Shown piece after piece: positions 10,313 to 20,947 of a stretch of 64,000 nucleotides of DNA (positions are counted from its first letter, which is position 1; each line of letters begins with the position of its first letter). The notes beneath the pieces are model-generated. The model was given only the letters and a program-made list of their open reading frames with translations, made no database searches and was not told the DNA's origin. Origin of the DNA: Leclercia adecarboxylata (lineage in GTDB: Bacteria; Pseudomonadota; Gammaproteobacteria; Enterobacterales; Enterobacteriaceae); contig NZ_CP040889.1 in assembly GCF_006171285.1 (NCBI RefSeq), forward strand, positions 2,604,001-2,668,000. The letters run 5' to 3'. The position numbers were made by a program, and so were the translations under genes.

Positions 10313-11761
10313 TTAAAGGCCGATGCACATATATTTGATTTCTAAGTAATCTTCGATGCCGTATTTAGAACCTTCCCGACCCAGACCGGAGGCTTTGATC
10401 CCGCCGAACGGGGCCACTTCGTTAGAGATAATGCCGGTGTTAATGCCGACGATGCCGTACTCCAGCGACTCGCCGACGCGGAACACGCGGCTCAAATCGC
10501 GGGCATAGAAATAGGCGGCGAGGCCGAACTCGGTATCGTTGGCCATCGCGATAACGTCCGCCTCATCCTGAAAACGGAACAGCGGGGCCAGCGGGCCGAA
10601 GGTCTCCTCTTTCGCCACTTTGGCATCACCGGGCACATCTACAAGAATAGTCGGCTGGAAGAAGTTGCCGCCCAGTTTATGCAGCGATCCGCCGGTAATT
10701 ACCCGCGCGCCTTTATCCACCGCGTCAGCAATGTGTTCTTCAACTTTCGCCACCGCCTTGCTGTCGATCAGCGGCCCGGTGGTCACACCCGGCGTCATGC
10801 CGTCGCCGAGCTGGAGTTTATTCACCGCCTGCTGGAGTTTTTCGGCAAAGCGATCGTAAACGCCGTCCTGTACGTACAGGCGGTTGGCGCACACGCAGGT
10901 CTGCCCGGCGTTGCGGAACTTGGAGGCCAGCGCCCCTTCCACGGCTTTGTCCAGGTCGGCATCGTCAAAGACGATAAAGGGCGCGTTGCCGCCCAGTTCC
11001 AGCGACACTTTTTTGATGTCTTTTGCGCACTGGGCCATCAGCTGGCGACCAATCTCGGTCGAGCCGGTAAAGGAGAGCTTGCGTACCAGCGGGTTGCTGG
11101 TCAGCTCGTTACCGATGTCCGACGCTGAGCCGGTCACCACGTTGAACACCCCTTCGGGGATGCCCGCGCGGCTCGCCAGTTCGGCCAGCGCCAGGGCGGA
11201 GTAGGGGGTCTGGCTGGCGGGTTTGAGCACCATGGTGCAGCCTGCCGCCAGCGCCGGGCCCGCCTTGCGGGTGATCATCGCCGCCGGGAAGTTCCACGGG
11301 GTGATGGCGGCGGTGACGCCAATCGGCTGCTTTATCACAATCAAGCGCTTGTCCGCCTGATGGCCGGGAATGGTGTCGCCGTAGACGCGTTTTCCCTCTT
11401 CGGCGAACCACTCTATAAAGGAGGCGGCATAGCTGATTTCACCTTTCGCTTCCGCCAGCGGTTTGCCCTGTTCGAGGGTCATCAGCTGAGCCAGATCGTC
11501 CTGGTTGGCCATCATCAACTCGAACCAGCGGCGCAGGATGTTGGCGCGTTCTTTGGCAGTGAGCGCTCGCCAGGCGGGCAGGGCGCGGTTCGCCGCCTCA
11601 ATCGCGGTGCGGGTTTCATCGGCGCCCATCTTCGGCACGCTGCCCAGGGTCTGGCCGTTTGCCGGGTTGGAGACGGTAATCGCCTCGCCGCGGTGCGCGT
11701 CGCACCACTTTCCTTCTATATAGGCCTGCTGGCGGAATAAGCTGGGATCGTTGAGTTGCAT
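10313..11761 (-). CDS. gabD: Succinate/glutarate semialdehyde dehydrogenase GabD
   Basis: A 482-aa NADP-dependent aldehyde dehydrogenase, the same length as E. coli GabD. It oxidises succinate semialdehyde to succinate, or glutarate semialdehyde to glutarate. Catalytic residues are visible: Glu255 in VSLELGGNAP and Cys289 in NAGQTCVCAN, with ITPWNFPAAM at the cofactor site. It takes the product of GabT and feeds glutarate to GlaH in the lysine-derived branch. Confidence 0.97.
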   Translation of the reverse strand: MQLNDPSLFRQQAYIEGKWCDAHRGEAITVSNPANGQTLGSVPKMGADETRTAIEAANRALPAWRALTAKERANILRRWFELMMANQDDLAQLMTLEQGKPLAEAKGEISYAASFIEWFAEEGKRVYGDTIPGHQADKRLIVIKQPIGVTAAITPWNFPAAMITRKAGPALAAGCTMVLKPASQTPYSALALAELASRAGIPEGVFNVVTGSASDIGNELTSNPLVRKLSFTGSTEIGRQLMAQCAKDIKKVSLELGGNAPFIVFDDADLDKAVEGALASKFRNAGQTCVCANRLYVQDGVYDRFAEKLQQAVNKLQLGDGMTPGVTTGPLIDSKAVAKVEEHIADAVDKGARVITGGSLHKLGGNFFQPTILVDVPGDAKVAKEETFGPLAPLFRFQDEADVIAMANDTEFGLAAYFYARDLSRVFRVGESLEYGIVGINTGIISNEVAPFGGIKASGLGREGSKYGIEDYLEIKYMCIGL

Positions 11762-11784
11762 GATGGCTTCCTGTCTCAGAATGT

Positions 11785-13053
11785 TTAACGGGTACAGGCG
11801 GCGTGGAGTGTGTCCACGCTTCTGGCTGCCCGCAGTGCGCGGCCGGGGTTGTGTTGACTGGCGAGCAGGGTCTGAACCTTGCTGACAATATGCGCGCCAA
11901 TGGGGATCGCCGAGGTCGCCGCCGGTGAGGGCGCATTACAGGTATGAATGGTTCGCGGCGTGGTGACAAATAAAAAGTCGTCGATGAGCTTCCCGTCTGG
12001 CGAAACTGCTTGCGCCCTCACACCCGCAGGCCAGGGGTGCAGATCTTTCACCGTCAGGCTCGGGCAATATTTTTGCACCAGCCGCAGGTAGCCGCTTTTG
12101 CACAGGGAGTTTTTCATCTCGCTTAAGCCCGAGCGCAGGTTGTTTTGCAGCACCCGGCGAATGCCGGAGGAGCCGATAATTTCCAGCATATCGGTTAAGG
12201 AGATATCCCCCTTGCGATAGCCCTCGCGCTTAAAAGCCAGCACCGCGTTGGGCCCCACCGTGACGCTGCCGTCGATCATGCGGGTGAGATGCACGCCCAA
12301 AAACGGCATGGCCGGATCGGGGATCGGGTAGATCAGGTGGTTAACGATCTGATTATGTTCCGGCGCGAGGCGGAAATACTCCCCCCGGAACGGGCAGATA
12401 ATAAAGCCCGGATCGATGCCGAGCATGTTGACCAGCCTGTCGGCCATCAGCCCGGCGCAGGCAATCATGGTCATAGTTTCAAACTCGCGCCCGTCGCGGG
12501 TGTGGATGACTACGCCGCTGGCGTGCTCCTTCAGGGCGCTGACCTCGGCGTTGAAAATCACCTCGCCGCCTTTCGCCTGGAAGCGTTTTGCCATCGCCGC
12601 TGTCACCTCGCGATAGCTGACAATCCCGCTGGAGGGGACAAAAATCCCGCCCAGCCCGGTGATGTTAGGCTCGCGCTCGCGCAGTTCGGCGGCGCTCAGC
12701 CACTCGCGCTCGATCCCGTTGGCGGCGGTGCGATCCCACAGGGCCTGCATCCGTTCCATCTCAAGCGCAGAGGTGGCAACCAGCATCTTGCCGCAGGTGT
12801 CATAGCGAATCTGGTTCTCATCGCAAAAGGCTTTGGTGGCCCGGTTCCCGGCCAGGCAAAACTGCGCCTTCAGGCTGCCGGGGGTGTAATAGACCCCGGC
12901 ATGGATCACGCCGCTGTTGCGCCCGGTCTGGTGGCAGGCCGGGCCTGCCTCCTTTTCCAGCAGCGCGATGCGGGCGTCCGGGTAGAGCTCCATCAGCTGC
13001 ATGGCGGTCGACATGCCGATGATGCCGCCGCCGGTAATCACGAAATCATACAT
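11785..13053 (-). CDS. lhgO: L-2-hydroxyglutarate dehydrogenase LhgO
   Basis: A 422-aa FAD-dependent oxidoreductase of the DAO family, matching E. coli LhgO (YgaF). The N-terminal dinucleotide-binding motif is VITGGGIIGMSTAMQL. It oxidises L-2-hydroxyglutarate, the product of GlaH, to 2-oxoglutarate and passes electrons to the membrane quinone pool. It lies 11 bp downstream of glaH and 23 bp upstream of gabD, so it is in the same operon. Confidence 0.96.
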   Translation of the reverse strand: MYDFVITGGGIIGMSTAMQLMELYPDARIALLEKEAGPACHQTGRNSGVIHAGVYYTPGSLKAQFCLAGNRATKAFCDENQIRYDTCGKMLVATSALEMERMQALWDRTAANGIEREWLSAAELREREPNITGLGGIFVPSSGIVSYREVTAAMAKRFQAKGGEVIFNAEVSALKEHASGVVIHTRDGREFETMTMIACAGLMADRLVNMLGIDPGFIICPFRGEYFRLAPEHNQIVNHLIYPIPDPAMPFLGVHLTRMIDGSVTVGPNAVLAFKREGYRKGDISLTDMLEIIGSSGIRRVLQNNLRSGLSEMKNSLCKSGYLRLVQKYCPSLTVKDLHPWPAGVRAQAVSPDGKLIDDFLFVTTPRTIHTCNAPSPAATSAIPIGAHIVSKVQTLLASQHNPGRALRAARSVDTLHAACTR

Positions 13054-13064
13054 CCGCGCAATCC

Positions 13065-14042
13065 CTACTGATGAGTCTGATAGTGGCTGGTGGCGTAACT
13101 GATATACCCCCGCTGGCGCATCAGCTCCCGACGCAGATCCGGGTGCGGGGTGAAGCGGTCCCGGCCGTGCAGCCAGAACATGTTGTTGATCAGCAGGAAT
13201 TTACCCACCGGCACCGGAATGGAAATGATGTGTTTACTGCTCTCCAGTGCGTCAGAAAGTTCGCTCAGCCACACCCCCTCTTCAAAATCTTTCGGCTGCA
13301 CGAACTGGTCGATATAGCGCATTACCGGGCGGCCCTGCTGGTCGACGTCGAACACCGGATGAAACACATCCTGCGCGACGTTTTTGCTTGGCGGTGCCGT
13401 CCAGCGTAACGGGCGGCGGGCCAGCGGATGGCTGAAGAATTTTTCCAGCGACTCCCAGTCATCAAGGTGCAGCAGCAGAGAGTTGCCGCCCTGCATGTTC
13501 TGCTCGTCGATTTTCATCATCAGCACGTAGTCGGTCACTTCATCGACGAAGGTGCCGTCGTTGTGCAGCTCCAGCACGCGATGGGGCTGGCGCAGATAGC
13601 TGTCTGAGTTATCGACGTTTTTCACCGTAAAGCGGGCATAATACTGGCCGCTCATGGCGTCATAGTTCGAGCGTCCGATCAGGTGCGCCACGGCGGTGGC
13701 GATCTTCACCATCTCGTCGGCCAGGGCGACGTTATCCACTCCCTCGGCGTCAATCAGCAGGGCACCCTCGCTGCGGCTGAGGATCGTGTTCAGCAGCAGG
13801 GGCTGGAGCTGGTTGCCGCACAGGTCATCGAGGATCTTCGCCACCCGAAAGCGCAGGAAGGATTTGTACTCCAGCGCCTGGATGGGCCACTGCTCCACCT
13901 CCCGCAGGAACTGCTGCGTGACGTCCGCTGAGAACGTCAGCTCCAGCAGGCGCGGAGACTGCACGGAGGGCGCGATACGAAAACCGGTGATGGTGCGGGA
14001 TAACGCCTCGTCGGGCTGTTTTACGGCGGTCAGTGCATTCAT
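13065..14042 (-). CDS. glaH: Glutarate 2-hydroxylase GlaH (CsiD)
   Basis: A 325-aa Fe(II)/2-oxoglutarate-dependent dioxygenase, identical in length to E. coli CsiD/GlaH. It converts glutarate to L-2-hydroxyglutarate. The facial-triad start is seen in [16 protein letters not shown], the distal His in the [15 protein letters not shown] region, and the co-substrate Arg near [13 protein letters not shown] at 14042 gives the E. coli start (MNALTAV); the longer upstream frame is not supported. It heads the operon and faces the permease gene across a 347-bp intergenic region. Confidence 0.95.
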   Translation of the reverse strand: MNALTAVKQPDEALSRTITGFRIAPSVQSPRLLELTFSADVTQQFLREVEQWPIQALEYKSFLRFRVAKILDDLCGNQLQPLLLNTILSRSEGALLIDAEGVDNVALADEMVKIATAVAHLIGRSNYDAMSGQYYARFTVKNVDNSDSYLRQPHRVLELHNDGTFVDEVTDYVLMMKIDEQNMQGGNSLLLHLDDWESLEKFFSHPLARRPLRWTAPPSKNVAQDVFHPVFDVDQQGRPVMRYIDQFVQPKDFEEGVWLSELSDALESSKHIISIPVPVGKFLLINNMFWLHGRDRFTPHPDLRRELMRQRGYISYATSHYQTHQ

Positions 14043-14389
14043 CAGAATCAATCCTCTCAGAAAGTATTCAGGGAACGGGGTGTTTCGTAGCCATAAATTA
14101 AAAATATCTACATTTTGGATAAATGGGCACATACCAGGCAGATTGTTTAGATTTTGTGATGCAGGCGTAAAAATTGACCGAATTGAGCGGAAAAAACGGG
14201 AAAAGAGGGGGATGTGAACCTGGCGCAGTGATGGCGCTCACGGAAAATGCGGTGTGACCTTAACAAAAACGTGACATATCCATACAAATCTTAACAAATC
14301 GCGAGGGCGGTGCTGTACGGCGTTCAGGCGCTCTTCTATACCTTGATTCGTGTTACCTGCGACACCAACTCAACACAGAGAATAAACGT
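14043..14389. promoter_or_regulatory. Divergent control region between glaH and the APC permease
   Basis: A 347-bp non-coding stretch, AT-richer than its flanks, that must hold both promoters. E. coli glaH is driven by sigma-S and CRP and repressed by CsiR at TTGT-N5-TTTT sites. Here the minus strand at 14285-14297 reads TTGT-TAAGA-TTTG, one mismatch from that pattern. No other element could be assigned by eye. Confidence 0.4.
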
Positions 14390-15871
14390 ATGGAACAGAC
14401 TTCTGGCAAGAAAAGTGAAGCAATTCATAGCGATACTACACAGCAATTTAACCGCTCCATCGGTCTCATCTCTAACTTTTCGCTTGGGTTCACCTACCTC
14501 TCGCCGCTGACGGCGGTCTACTCCCTGTTTGCGCTGGCGGTGACGCTGGCGGGGCCTCCGGCCATCTGGTGGATCCCGATTGTCGCCTGCGGGCAACTGC
14601 TGGTGGCGCTGGTGTTTGGCGAAGTGGCGTCGCAGTACCCCATTACCGGCGGGTTGTACCCCTGGGCGCGCCGTCTGTGGGGCAAAAAATATGCGTGGAT
14701 CGCCGCCTGGATCTACCTCTGGGCGCTGGTGGTGACCATCACCTCGGTCGCGGAATACACCGCCACCTTCGTCGGCTCCCTGTTCGGCTTTGAAATCTCG
14801 CCCGGTAACATGCTGATCACCTCGGTCGTGCTGCTGCTGATGATGATGGCGATAAACATGTCGGGCACTAAAAACCTCGCCCGGGTCGCCAGGATTGGCT
14901 TTTGGTGCGAGATCGTCAGCGTGATTGCGCTCGGGATCTACCTGCTGATTTTCCACCGCGCCCAGCCGTTCTCGGTGGTGTTTGATTCGATGGGGGTGAT
15001 TGCCAAAGACGGTAGCTACCAGCCGGCGTTTATGGCGGCGGCGCTGATCGGCCTGTTCATGTTCTTCGGCTTTGAGGCCTGCGGCAACGTGGCGGAAGAG
15101 GTGAAAAACCCGAGCAGGAAGATCCCGGTGGCGATGATCCTCAGCATCGTGTTTGGCGCTATCTCGGCGATTATCTCGATCCTCGGCTACCTGCTGGCCT
15201 CCCCGAATCTGATGAACATCGTCAACGGTAAGATTGCCGATCCGATCCCGGCGATCCTCAACGAGGCCCTGGGGGAAACCGGCGCCACGGTGTTTATCAT
15301 CATCGCGGTGATCGCCATGCTGTCGTGCATTCTCTCCCTGCAGGCCGCGCTGAGCCGCCTGATCTTCTCCTTCTCCCGCGACCAGATGCTGCCGGGCAGC
15401 GCCTGGATGTCGAAGCTGTCGAAAAACAGCGTTCCTGACAACGCGATGATCGTCAGCTGCCTGCTGCCGGTGCTTATCTGCGTGTGGGTTTACTTCCAGC
15501 CGGATAACCTGGCGCGCATCACCGCCTTTGCGGTTATCGGCATCTACATTTCGTTCCAGATGGTGGTGCTGGCGGCGCTGCGCCAGCGTCTGAAAGGCTG
15601 GAAACCGGCCGGGGAGTGGAGCGTCGGTGGCTGGGGAATGCTGGTTAACGTGCTGGCGCTGGCCTATGGCCTGTGCGGCATCTGGCTGCTGGCACAACCT
15701 GCCGAGAGCAGCGACTTTATCGACCGCTGGACGGTGCTGGTGGGGCTGTCGGTGGTGGTGATTTCCGGGCTGGTGTACATGGCGCTGGCCCGACCGTTCG
15801 GACGCTCAAACGCGCCGGAAAACGACGCGATCGAGCATGCAAAACGCCTGAACGCGGGACAATCTCTCTAA
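14390..15871 (+). CDS. APC-superfamily amino acid/amine permease
   Basis: A 493-aa inner-membrane transporter with about 12 hydrophobic segments. Its N-terminal APC signature is [20 protein letters not shown], and [21 protein letters not shown] is the conserved cytoplasmic loop. Substrate is not readable from sequence. Its position next to patD and opposite glaH-gabDT suggests GABA, 5-aminovalerate or a related amine. It may replace gabP, which is missing from the gabDT block. Confidence 0.8.
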   Translation: MEQTSGKKSEAIHSDTTQQFNRSIGLISNFSLGFTYLSPLTAVYSLFALAVTLAGPPAIWWIPIVACGQLLVALVFGEVASQYPITGGLYPWARRLWGKKYAWIAAWIYLWALVVTITSVAEYTATFVGSLFGFEISPGNMLITSVVLLLMMMAINMSGTKNLARVARIGFWCEIVSVIALGIYLLIFHRAQPFSVVFDSMGVIAKDGSYQPAFMAAALIGLFMFFGFEACGNVAEEVKNPSRKIPVAMILSIVFGAISAIISILGYLLASPNLMNIVNGKIADPIPAILNEALGETGATVFIIIAVIAMLSCILSLQAALSRLIFSFSRDQMLPGSAWMSKLSKNSVPDNAMIVSCLLPVLICVWVYFQPDNLARITAFAVIGIYISFQMVVLAALRQRLKGWKPAGEWSVGGWGMLVNVLALAYGLCGIWLLAQPAESSDFIDRWTVLVGLSVVVISGLVYMALARPFGRSNAPENDAIEHAKRLNAGQSL

Positions 15872-15903
15872 TCACTCAGAACATAAAAACAATGGAGTCG
15901 GCT

Positions 15904-17328
15904 ATGCAACACAACTTACTGATTAATGGCGAACTGGTTGCGGGTTCAGGTGAGATGCAACCCGTGTACAACCCGACCACCGGCGAGGTGCTGCTGGAGA
16001 TCGCCGAAGCCAGCCCGGAGCAGGTAGACGCCGCGGTGCAGGCCGCCGATCGCGCTTTCCGCACCTGGGGTCAGACCACGCCAAAAGCGCGTGCCGAATG
16101 CCTGCTGAAGCTGGCGGACGTGATTGAGCAGAACGCCGACAGCTTCGCCCGCCTGGAGTCGCAGAACTGCGGCAAACCGCTGCACTGCGTGCTGAACGAC
16201 GAGATCCCGGCCATTGTCGATGTGTTCCGCTTCTTCGCGGGGGCAACCCGCTGCCTGAACGGCCTGGCCGCCGGGGAGTATATGGAGGGACACACCTCGA
16301 TGATCCGCCGCGACCCGGTGGGCGTCGTCGCCTCTATCGCCCCCTGGAACTACCCGCTGATGATGGCGGCCTGGAAGCTGGGCCCGGCGCTGGCGGCGGG
16401 CAACTGCGTGGTGCTCAAACCCTCTGAAATCACCCCACTCACCGCCCTGAAGCTGGCCGAACTGGCGAAAGATATCTTCCCGGCCGGGGTGATTAACGTG
16501 CTGTTTGGCAGGGGTAAAACCGTCGGCGACCCGCTGACCGGCCACGACAAAGTGCGCATGGTCTCCCTGACCGGCTCCATCGCCACCGGGGAGCATATTA
16601 TTGCCCACACCGCGCCGTCGATTAAGCGCACCCATATGGAGCTGGGCGGTAAAGCGCCGGTGATCGTCTTTAACGACGCCGACATCGATGCGGTGGTGGA
16701 GGGCGTGCGCACCTTTGGCTTCTACAACGCCGGGCAGGACTGCACCGCCGCCTGCCGGATCTACGCGCAAAAAGAGGTCTATAACGCGCTGGTCGAAAAA
16801 CTGGGCGTCGCCGTCGCCAGCCTGAAAATGGGCGCTCCGGATGATGAAACCACCGAGCTTGGCCCGGTCAGTTCCGCCGCCCATCTGACCCGCGTCAGCG
16901 AGGCGGTCGAGCGCGCGAAAGCCCTGCCGCACATTCACGTGGTCACCGGCGGCAACAAGGCCGAAGGTAAGGGGTATTACTATCAGCCGACCCTGCTGGC
17001 CGGGGCGAAGCAGGGGGATGAGATCATCCAGCGCGAAGTCTTCGGCCCGGTGGTGAGCGTCAGCGTGTTCGACGACGAAGAGCAGGTTCTGGAGTGGGCC
17101 AATGACTCCCAGTACGGCCTGGCCTCATCGGTCTGGACCCAGGACGTTGGCCGGGCACACCGCATGAGCGCCCGCCTGCAGTACGGCTGCACCTGGGTGA
17201 ACACGCACTTTATGCTGGTAAGCGAAATGCCGCACGGCGGGCAGAAGCTCTCCGGTTACGGCAAGGATATGTCGATGTACGGGCTGGAAGATTACACCGT
17301 GGTACGGCATGTGATGGTGAAGCACTAA
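15904..17328 (+). CDS. patD: Gamma-aminobutyraldehyde dehydrogenase PatD
   Basis: A 474-aa NAD-dependent aldehyde dehydrogenase closely resembling E. coli PatD (YdcW) along its whole length. It oxidises 4-aminobutyraldehyde, from putrescine, to GABA. Glu246 ([10 protein letters not shown]) and Cys280 ([10 protein letters not shown]) are in the E. coli positions. ATG at 15904 matches the E. coli start ([10 protein letters not shown]). In K-12, patD sits in the ydcSTUV-patD cluster; here it follows an APC permease by 32 bp, linking putrescine breakdown to the GABA operon opposite. Confidence 0.95.
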   Translation: MQHNLLINGELVAGSGEMQPVYNPTTGEVLLEIAEASPEQVDAAVQAADRAFRTWGQTTPKARAECLLKLADVIEQNADSFARLESQNCGKPLHCVLNDEIPAIVDVFRFFAGATRCLNGLAAGEYMEGHTSMIRRDPVGVVASIAPWNYPLMMAAWKLGPALAAGNCVVLKPSEITPLTALKLAELAKDIFPAGVINVLFGRGKTVGDPLTGHDKVRMVSLTGSIATGEHIIAHTAPSIKRTHMELGGKAPVIVFNDADIDAVVEGVRTFGFYNAGQDCTAACRIYAQKEVYNALVEKLGVAVASLKMGAPDDETTELGPVSSAAHLTRVSEAVERAKALPHIHVVTGGNKAEGKGYYYQPTLLAGAKQGDEIIQREVFGPVVSVSVFDDEEQVLEWANDSQYGLASSVWTQDVGRAHRMSARLQYGCTWVNTHFMLVSEMPHGGQKLSGYGKDMSMYGLEDYTVVRHVMVKH

Positions 17329-17331
17329 CGG

Positions 17332-17394
17332 CATTGCCCGGCGCTACGGTTTTGTCCTTTCGTAGGCCGGGTAAGCGCAGCGCCACCCGGCGTA
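17332..17394. repeat. REP elements after patD
   Basis: Two opposed REP units: a short GCCCGGCGCTACGG unit and GTAGGCCGGGTAAGCGCAGC...ACCCGGCG. They lie between the convergent patD and mcrC genes and may shield transcript 3' ends. Confidence 0.85.
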
Positions 17395-17398
17395 AAGG

Positions 17399-18502
17399 TC
17401 ATGACTGTGCGCAACGATGAACCAAATCCAGTAACTGGTTTTTTATCGATTGTGCATCCGCCGCCATATCGACTGTCGCAAAATGGATCTTATGTCCTTG
17501 CGTGACGATAAATTCATGCAGCATATACCCAACGGCAGGGTGCAACAGCATGCCTGCAGCCTGAAGGGATAACGGATCGTCATTGTTCTCCTGCGTGCGC
17601 AGATAAGTATACAGCTGATAAATATAGCCACTGCGCAACGTGGTATCACGGTGCCAGCCCTTCGTGAGGATCGCATTAAATTTGGTATCAATAATGATGC
17701 GTTTCTCATTCACCCGGTGTTCAAGAACGATATCTGACTGCATCGTCGGAAAGATATCGGCGCTCCGCGCGCTTTGATCGCTCAATGCCCATTTCAGCTC
17801 TTTCCCGGCCGCGACATGCCAGATCGCTTTTTCCAGATGGACGCGATAAAAGCCCGCAATACCTTTCTCAAATAGTCTTCTCATCCAGGCCTGATTATTT
17901 GAAGGGGCGGGTAAAAGGTGTAGCCCTTGATCCTCGGTAGGTAACAGCAACTGAAAGGCCAGCTGCGCGGCATCTACCATCGGTTTATCGGCCGCGTCAT
18001 GGCGACCAAAGCGCGTCACCGAGGGCAGTTCACGGTTGTCAGGGTACTCACCGTTTATACCTTCCCGGCGCAGCGCCATTGCCGCAAAGCGGCAATCTGC
18101 GGCCAGTGCAGGTTTGGTAATGAGCGAGGTGAGGCGTTCTAACGCACAGCGAACGAAGCGATTTCGTGGGGTATCGAGCGTCATCTCCTGGAACTCACAG
18201 GCGACCCGGCCCCGATCTAACAGCTGATGGCTGGCCGTATGCAAAATATCAATGCGTCCCCGCACCCGGTTCAGAGAGGCATGCCGGGTTTGATAACCCA
18301 TGCTTAAATTACGACGGCGGCGCAGCGCAATTTCATGAAGCAGGATCTTCGCCACCAGATCGGGGATCTCATCCGGGTTATCTTCCACGGCCACATTGCG
18401 CCGCCCCAGCTCCCGAAACAAGTCGGAAGCGTACAGCATCAGTAGCCAGAGATTACGCACGGGAATGCGTGCCGTCTTATGTTGCTCGCTCCCGGAAGTC
18501 AT
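17399..18502 (-). CDS. mcrC: McrC-like subunit of a type IV restriction system
   Basis: A 367-aa McrC-family protein, the nuclease partner of the McrB motor that cuts DNA with modified cytosines. The PD-(D/E)xK core is visible in IFPTMQSDIVLEH (Asp) followed by RIIIDTKFNAIL (DTK). I start it at ATG 18502, whose A overlaps the McrB stop as ATGA, because the upstream extension is basic and unsupported. It is the second gene of a two-gene unit reading left. Confidence 0.88.
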   Translation of the reverse strand: MTSGSEQHKTARIPVRNLWLLMLYASDLFRELGRRNVAVEDNPDEIPDLVAKILLHEIALRRRRNLSMGYQTRHASLNRVRGRIDILHTASHQLLDRGRVACEFQEMTLDTPRNRFVRCALERLTSLITKPALAADCRFAAMALRREGINGEYPDNRELPSVTRFGRHDAADKPMVDAAQLAFQLLLPTEDQGLHLLPAPSNNQAWMRRLFEKGIAGFYRVHLEKAIWHVAAGKELKWALSDQSARSADIFPTMQSDIVLEHRVNEKRIIIDTKFNAILTKGWHRDTTLRSGYIYQLYTYLRTQENNDDPLSLQAAGMLLHPAVGYMLHEFIVTQGHKIHFATVDMAADAQSIKNQLLDLVHRCAQS

Positions 18503-20538
18503 GGTGCTAATAATACTTTTCTTGCGTCGTTGACCTTGCTCGGAGCATCGAACCAGTATTCGGCGAGTAACGGGCAAATCTCCGTCTCGACTACCTGTTC
18601 ATACCAGGCAAGGGCTTCACCAATCTTCTGGCCGGTTGCCGGGGTGACATAGCTGTGTCCGATACAGAATTGTGGCCCCAGGGCGACGTCATCTGCCAGT
18701 TTCTCGTTTAATGCTGTCAGTCGCGATTCGATTAAATTTAAAACGTCTAAGTCGACCGCAAATTTTTGGTTTACCCATTTTTTCCACGCATCGTTAAACA
18801 TTGGCTTCAGGTCGATAAACGCGAAACGACGGCGCAAGGCTAAATCGAGTAACGCCAGAGAACGGTCGGCTATATTCATCGTGCCGATGATGTATAAGTT
18901 TTCGGGAATATAGATTTTTTCATCCGGCTCCTTGCGATAGGAGAGCTCAAGCGCCTCAGTCGGGGTGCGTTTATCGGCCTCCATCAGGGTGAGCGTTTCA
19001 CCGAAAATTTGCGCCGGATTGCCGCGATTGATCTCTTCAATAATCACCACATATTTCGCTGCAGGATTATTAAGCGCTTTGTTAATAGCGTTCACGAAGG
19101 GTCCATCGATCAGCTCCAGGCGCCCCTCTTTTCCCGGGCGCCAGCCGCGAATAAAGTCTTCATAAGAGAGGTTTGGATGGAACTGCACCGCGCTAATCCG
19201 CTCGGGGGCTTGCTCACCCATCAGGCAGTACGCCAGACGGCGCGCCAGCCAGGTTTTTCCGGTGCCAGGGGGACCTTGCAGGATCAGGTTCTTTTTGTCT
19301 TTTAACCGTTGAAGGGTGAATTGAATCTTCTCTTCATCCAGGAAGCAGCCTTCTTCCAGCAGTTTACTAGTGTCGTAAGGTAAATGAGGGTTTTTAGGGG
19401 GCGGCGCGCTCTCTTCGACCGTATCCTCGGTAATATTCTGCGTCTCGGTTTTATCAAAGTTCAGGTATTCATAATTGCCAGCATTGAGGAACTTTAATTC
19501 ATCATCCTTACGTAATATCTGCAGATAATAATAAATAGAATTTTCAACCGTATTGTTATTCGGATGATCGGCTTTTATTTCGTCCAGATAGTTTTCTTTG
19601 AGTTCCTGATAGGTGAAATAAGGGCTGTCTTTTTTCAGGCATAACGCCTTAATTTTGTTGAGCAGATAAACTTTCCATGTCCGATTTTCTACCTCATCTT
19701 TTGACTGGGTGACATCCGTATTCCACGCGGTCAACGAGAGTTCCGGGAAACTATGCACAGGGAAATTTGGCTGGGTAAAGGCCTGTTTAAGCGCACGTGT
19801 AATGTTCAGATAGTCATGCGCGCTACAGCGGCCTTTTACGCCGTTTTTGAGGATCTGGATGTTTAAAACTTTCTGGATGTACTTCTGCGACTGGCTATCT
19901 AACGTGGGGTAGAACCACGGACGAGCCCAGTATAAACCCATCGTCAGGTTCCAGCCGACGTTGTGTATATTTGACGTGGCATCATATACGATTGAAAAAC
20001 CTTTAGTTTTATCATCCTCATTCTCTGCTGCATCTATATTATCCGCTAGCCTGATAGCCAGCGAAAACATTGCCCAGAGAATATCGATGTCATCAGTGGT
20101 ACGGGTTCTCTCATACGCAAAAAACCACGACTTTTGGTTATTGAGCACGGGGATGCCGTCAAATGAATCGGGTACAGGTTCGTCTACGCCCAGCAAATCC
20201 GCCAGCCTGGCGGCAATAATTTGTCGATTACCAACGGTGAGATTGCGATTGAATAACCCCATCGTGGTGAAGGGGCAAATATCTTTTAGAGGATGAGGTT
20301 CGCCCTCAGCAGGCTTATCCTGCAGATGGGACATGCCGCCGACGTCAGCGGCAATCCGATGAATACCTGCGACCAGCTCTTCTCTTCGGTCTTGCCAGGT
20401 CAGCAGTTTACTCGCAAAAGCCTGATAAAAAGCCGCCCAGGCAAACCGGGTATCATGTTCAGCCGCGTCCATATGCTCTCCAGTAAATTTTATGTACTTA
20501 TCATTCTGTTGCCGGAATTTTACGGGATCATAAGACAC
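18499..20538 (-). CDS. mcrB: McrB-like GTPase/AAA+ motor with unusual N-terminal domain
   Basis: A 679-aa protein. The C-terminal 300 residues are a McrB-type AAA+ domain: Walker A LQGPPGTGKTWLARRL (near residue 420), Walker B VVIIEEINRG, and the McrB signature GTMNIADRSLALLDLALRRRF. The first ~390 residues are long and do not look like the K-12 McrB DNA-binding domain. They presumably recognise a different modified base or DNA form. The start appears to be GTG at 20538, with TAGG in front. It is divergent from a toxin-antitoxin pair across 113 bp. Confidence 0.88.
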   Translation of the reverse strand: MSYDPVKFRQQNDKYIKFTGEHMDAAEHDTRFAWAAFYQAFASKLLTWQDRREELVAGIHRIAADVGGMSHLQDKPAEGEPHPLKDICPFTTMGLFNRNLTVGNRQIIAARLADLLGVDEPVPDSFDGIPVLNNQKSWFFAYERTRTTDDIDILWAMFSLAIRLADNIDAAENEDDKTKGFSIVYDATSNIHNVGWNLTMGLYWARPWFYPTLDSQSQKYIQKVLNIQILKNGVKGRCSAHDYLNITRALKQAFTQPNFPVHSFPELSLTAWNTDVTQSKDEVENRTWKVYLLNKIKALCLKKDSPYFTYQELKENYLDEIKADHPNNNTVENSIYYYLQILRKDDELKFLNAGNYEYLNFDKTETQNITEDTVEESAPPPKNPHLPYDTSKLLEEGCFLDEEKIQFTLQRLKDKKNLILQGPPGTGKTWLARRLAYCLMGEQAPERISAVQFHPNLSYEDFIRGWRPGKEGRLELIDGPFVNAINKALNNPAAKYVVIIEEINRGNPAQIFGETLTLMEADKRTPTEALELSYRKEPDEKIYIPENLYIIGTMNIADRSLALLDLALRRRFAFIDLKPMFNDAWKKWVNQKFAVDLDVLNLIESRLTALNEKLADDVALGPQFCIGHSYVTPATGQKIGEALAWYEQVVETEICPLLAEYWFDAPSKVNDARKVLLAP

Positions 20539-20578
20539 AATGCCTAACTACCGAAAACAGGGATCATCGATAGGGTTA

Positions 20579-20630
20579 TATACATTCTATATGGATCATT
20601 TTTTCACCTCTCTATATACTTTGCATATAG
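20579..20630. promoter_or_regulatory. CTATAT/ATATAG repeats between mcrB and the TA pair
   Basis: CTATAT occurs at 20587-20592 and 20612-20617, and ATATAG at 20625-20630. The last two form an inverted repeat around ACTTTGC. They lie in the shared promoter gap upstream of the antitoxin and mcrB, so they are candidate operators for the antitoxin. Confidence 0.4.
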
Positions 20631-20651
20631 CGGTAAAGAAGAGAGGTTATC

Positions 20652-20936
20652 ATGCCCACCCCAACACGCACTGCACCTAAAAAATTCCTGTTCCAGCTCC
20701 GTTCCGTTGACAACGAATTCGGCGTAAGTGAAGAGACGTTTGCCCGCCTGATGGCTGAGCTATCCCTGAACCAGACTGAGTTAGTCCACAAGGCGTTACG
20801 CAACCTCGCCAAAGAGGTGTTGCCCGCCTACGAACAGGACGATGGCCCGTTGACCGAAGCGCAACACAACGCGGTCAGAAAAATGTCAGGCCTCGATATC
20901 TCAGAGGACGATCTGGACTCTCCATTATTTAAATAA
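20652..20936 (+). CDS. Putative antitoxin of a PemK/MazF-like pair
   Basis: A 94-aa acidic protein whose middle part (LNQTELVHKALRNLAKEVLPAYE) looks like a DNA-binding or dimerisation helix, followed by an acidic tail. No named family assigned. GAGAGG stands just before the ATG, and the PemK-like gene starts 11 bp after its stop. The size, order and spacing are those of a type II antitoxin. Confidence 0.6.
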   Translation: MPTPTRTAPKKFLFQLRSVDNEFGVSEETFARLMAELSLNQTELVHKALRNLAKEVLPAYEQDDGPLTEAQHNAVRKMSGLDISEDDLDSPLFK

Positions 20937-20947
20937 GCAGGACGCTT

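Noticed and set aside
14336..15697. Long minus-strand open frame opposite the APC permease
   Set aside because: Shadow of a GC-rich gene. The translation is low-complexity, rich in His, Gln, Arg and Asp, and the other strand encodes a clear transporter.
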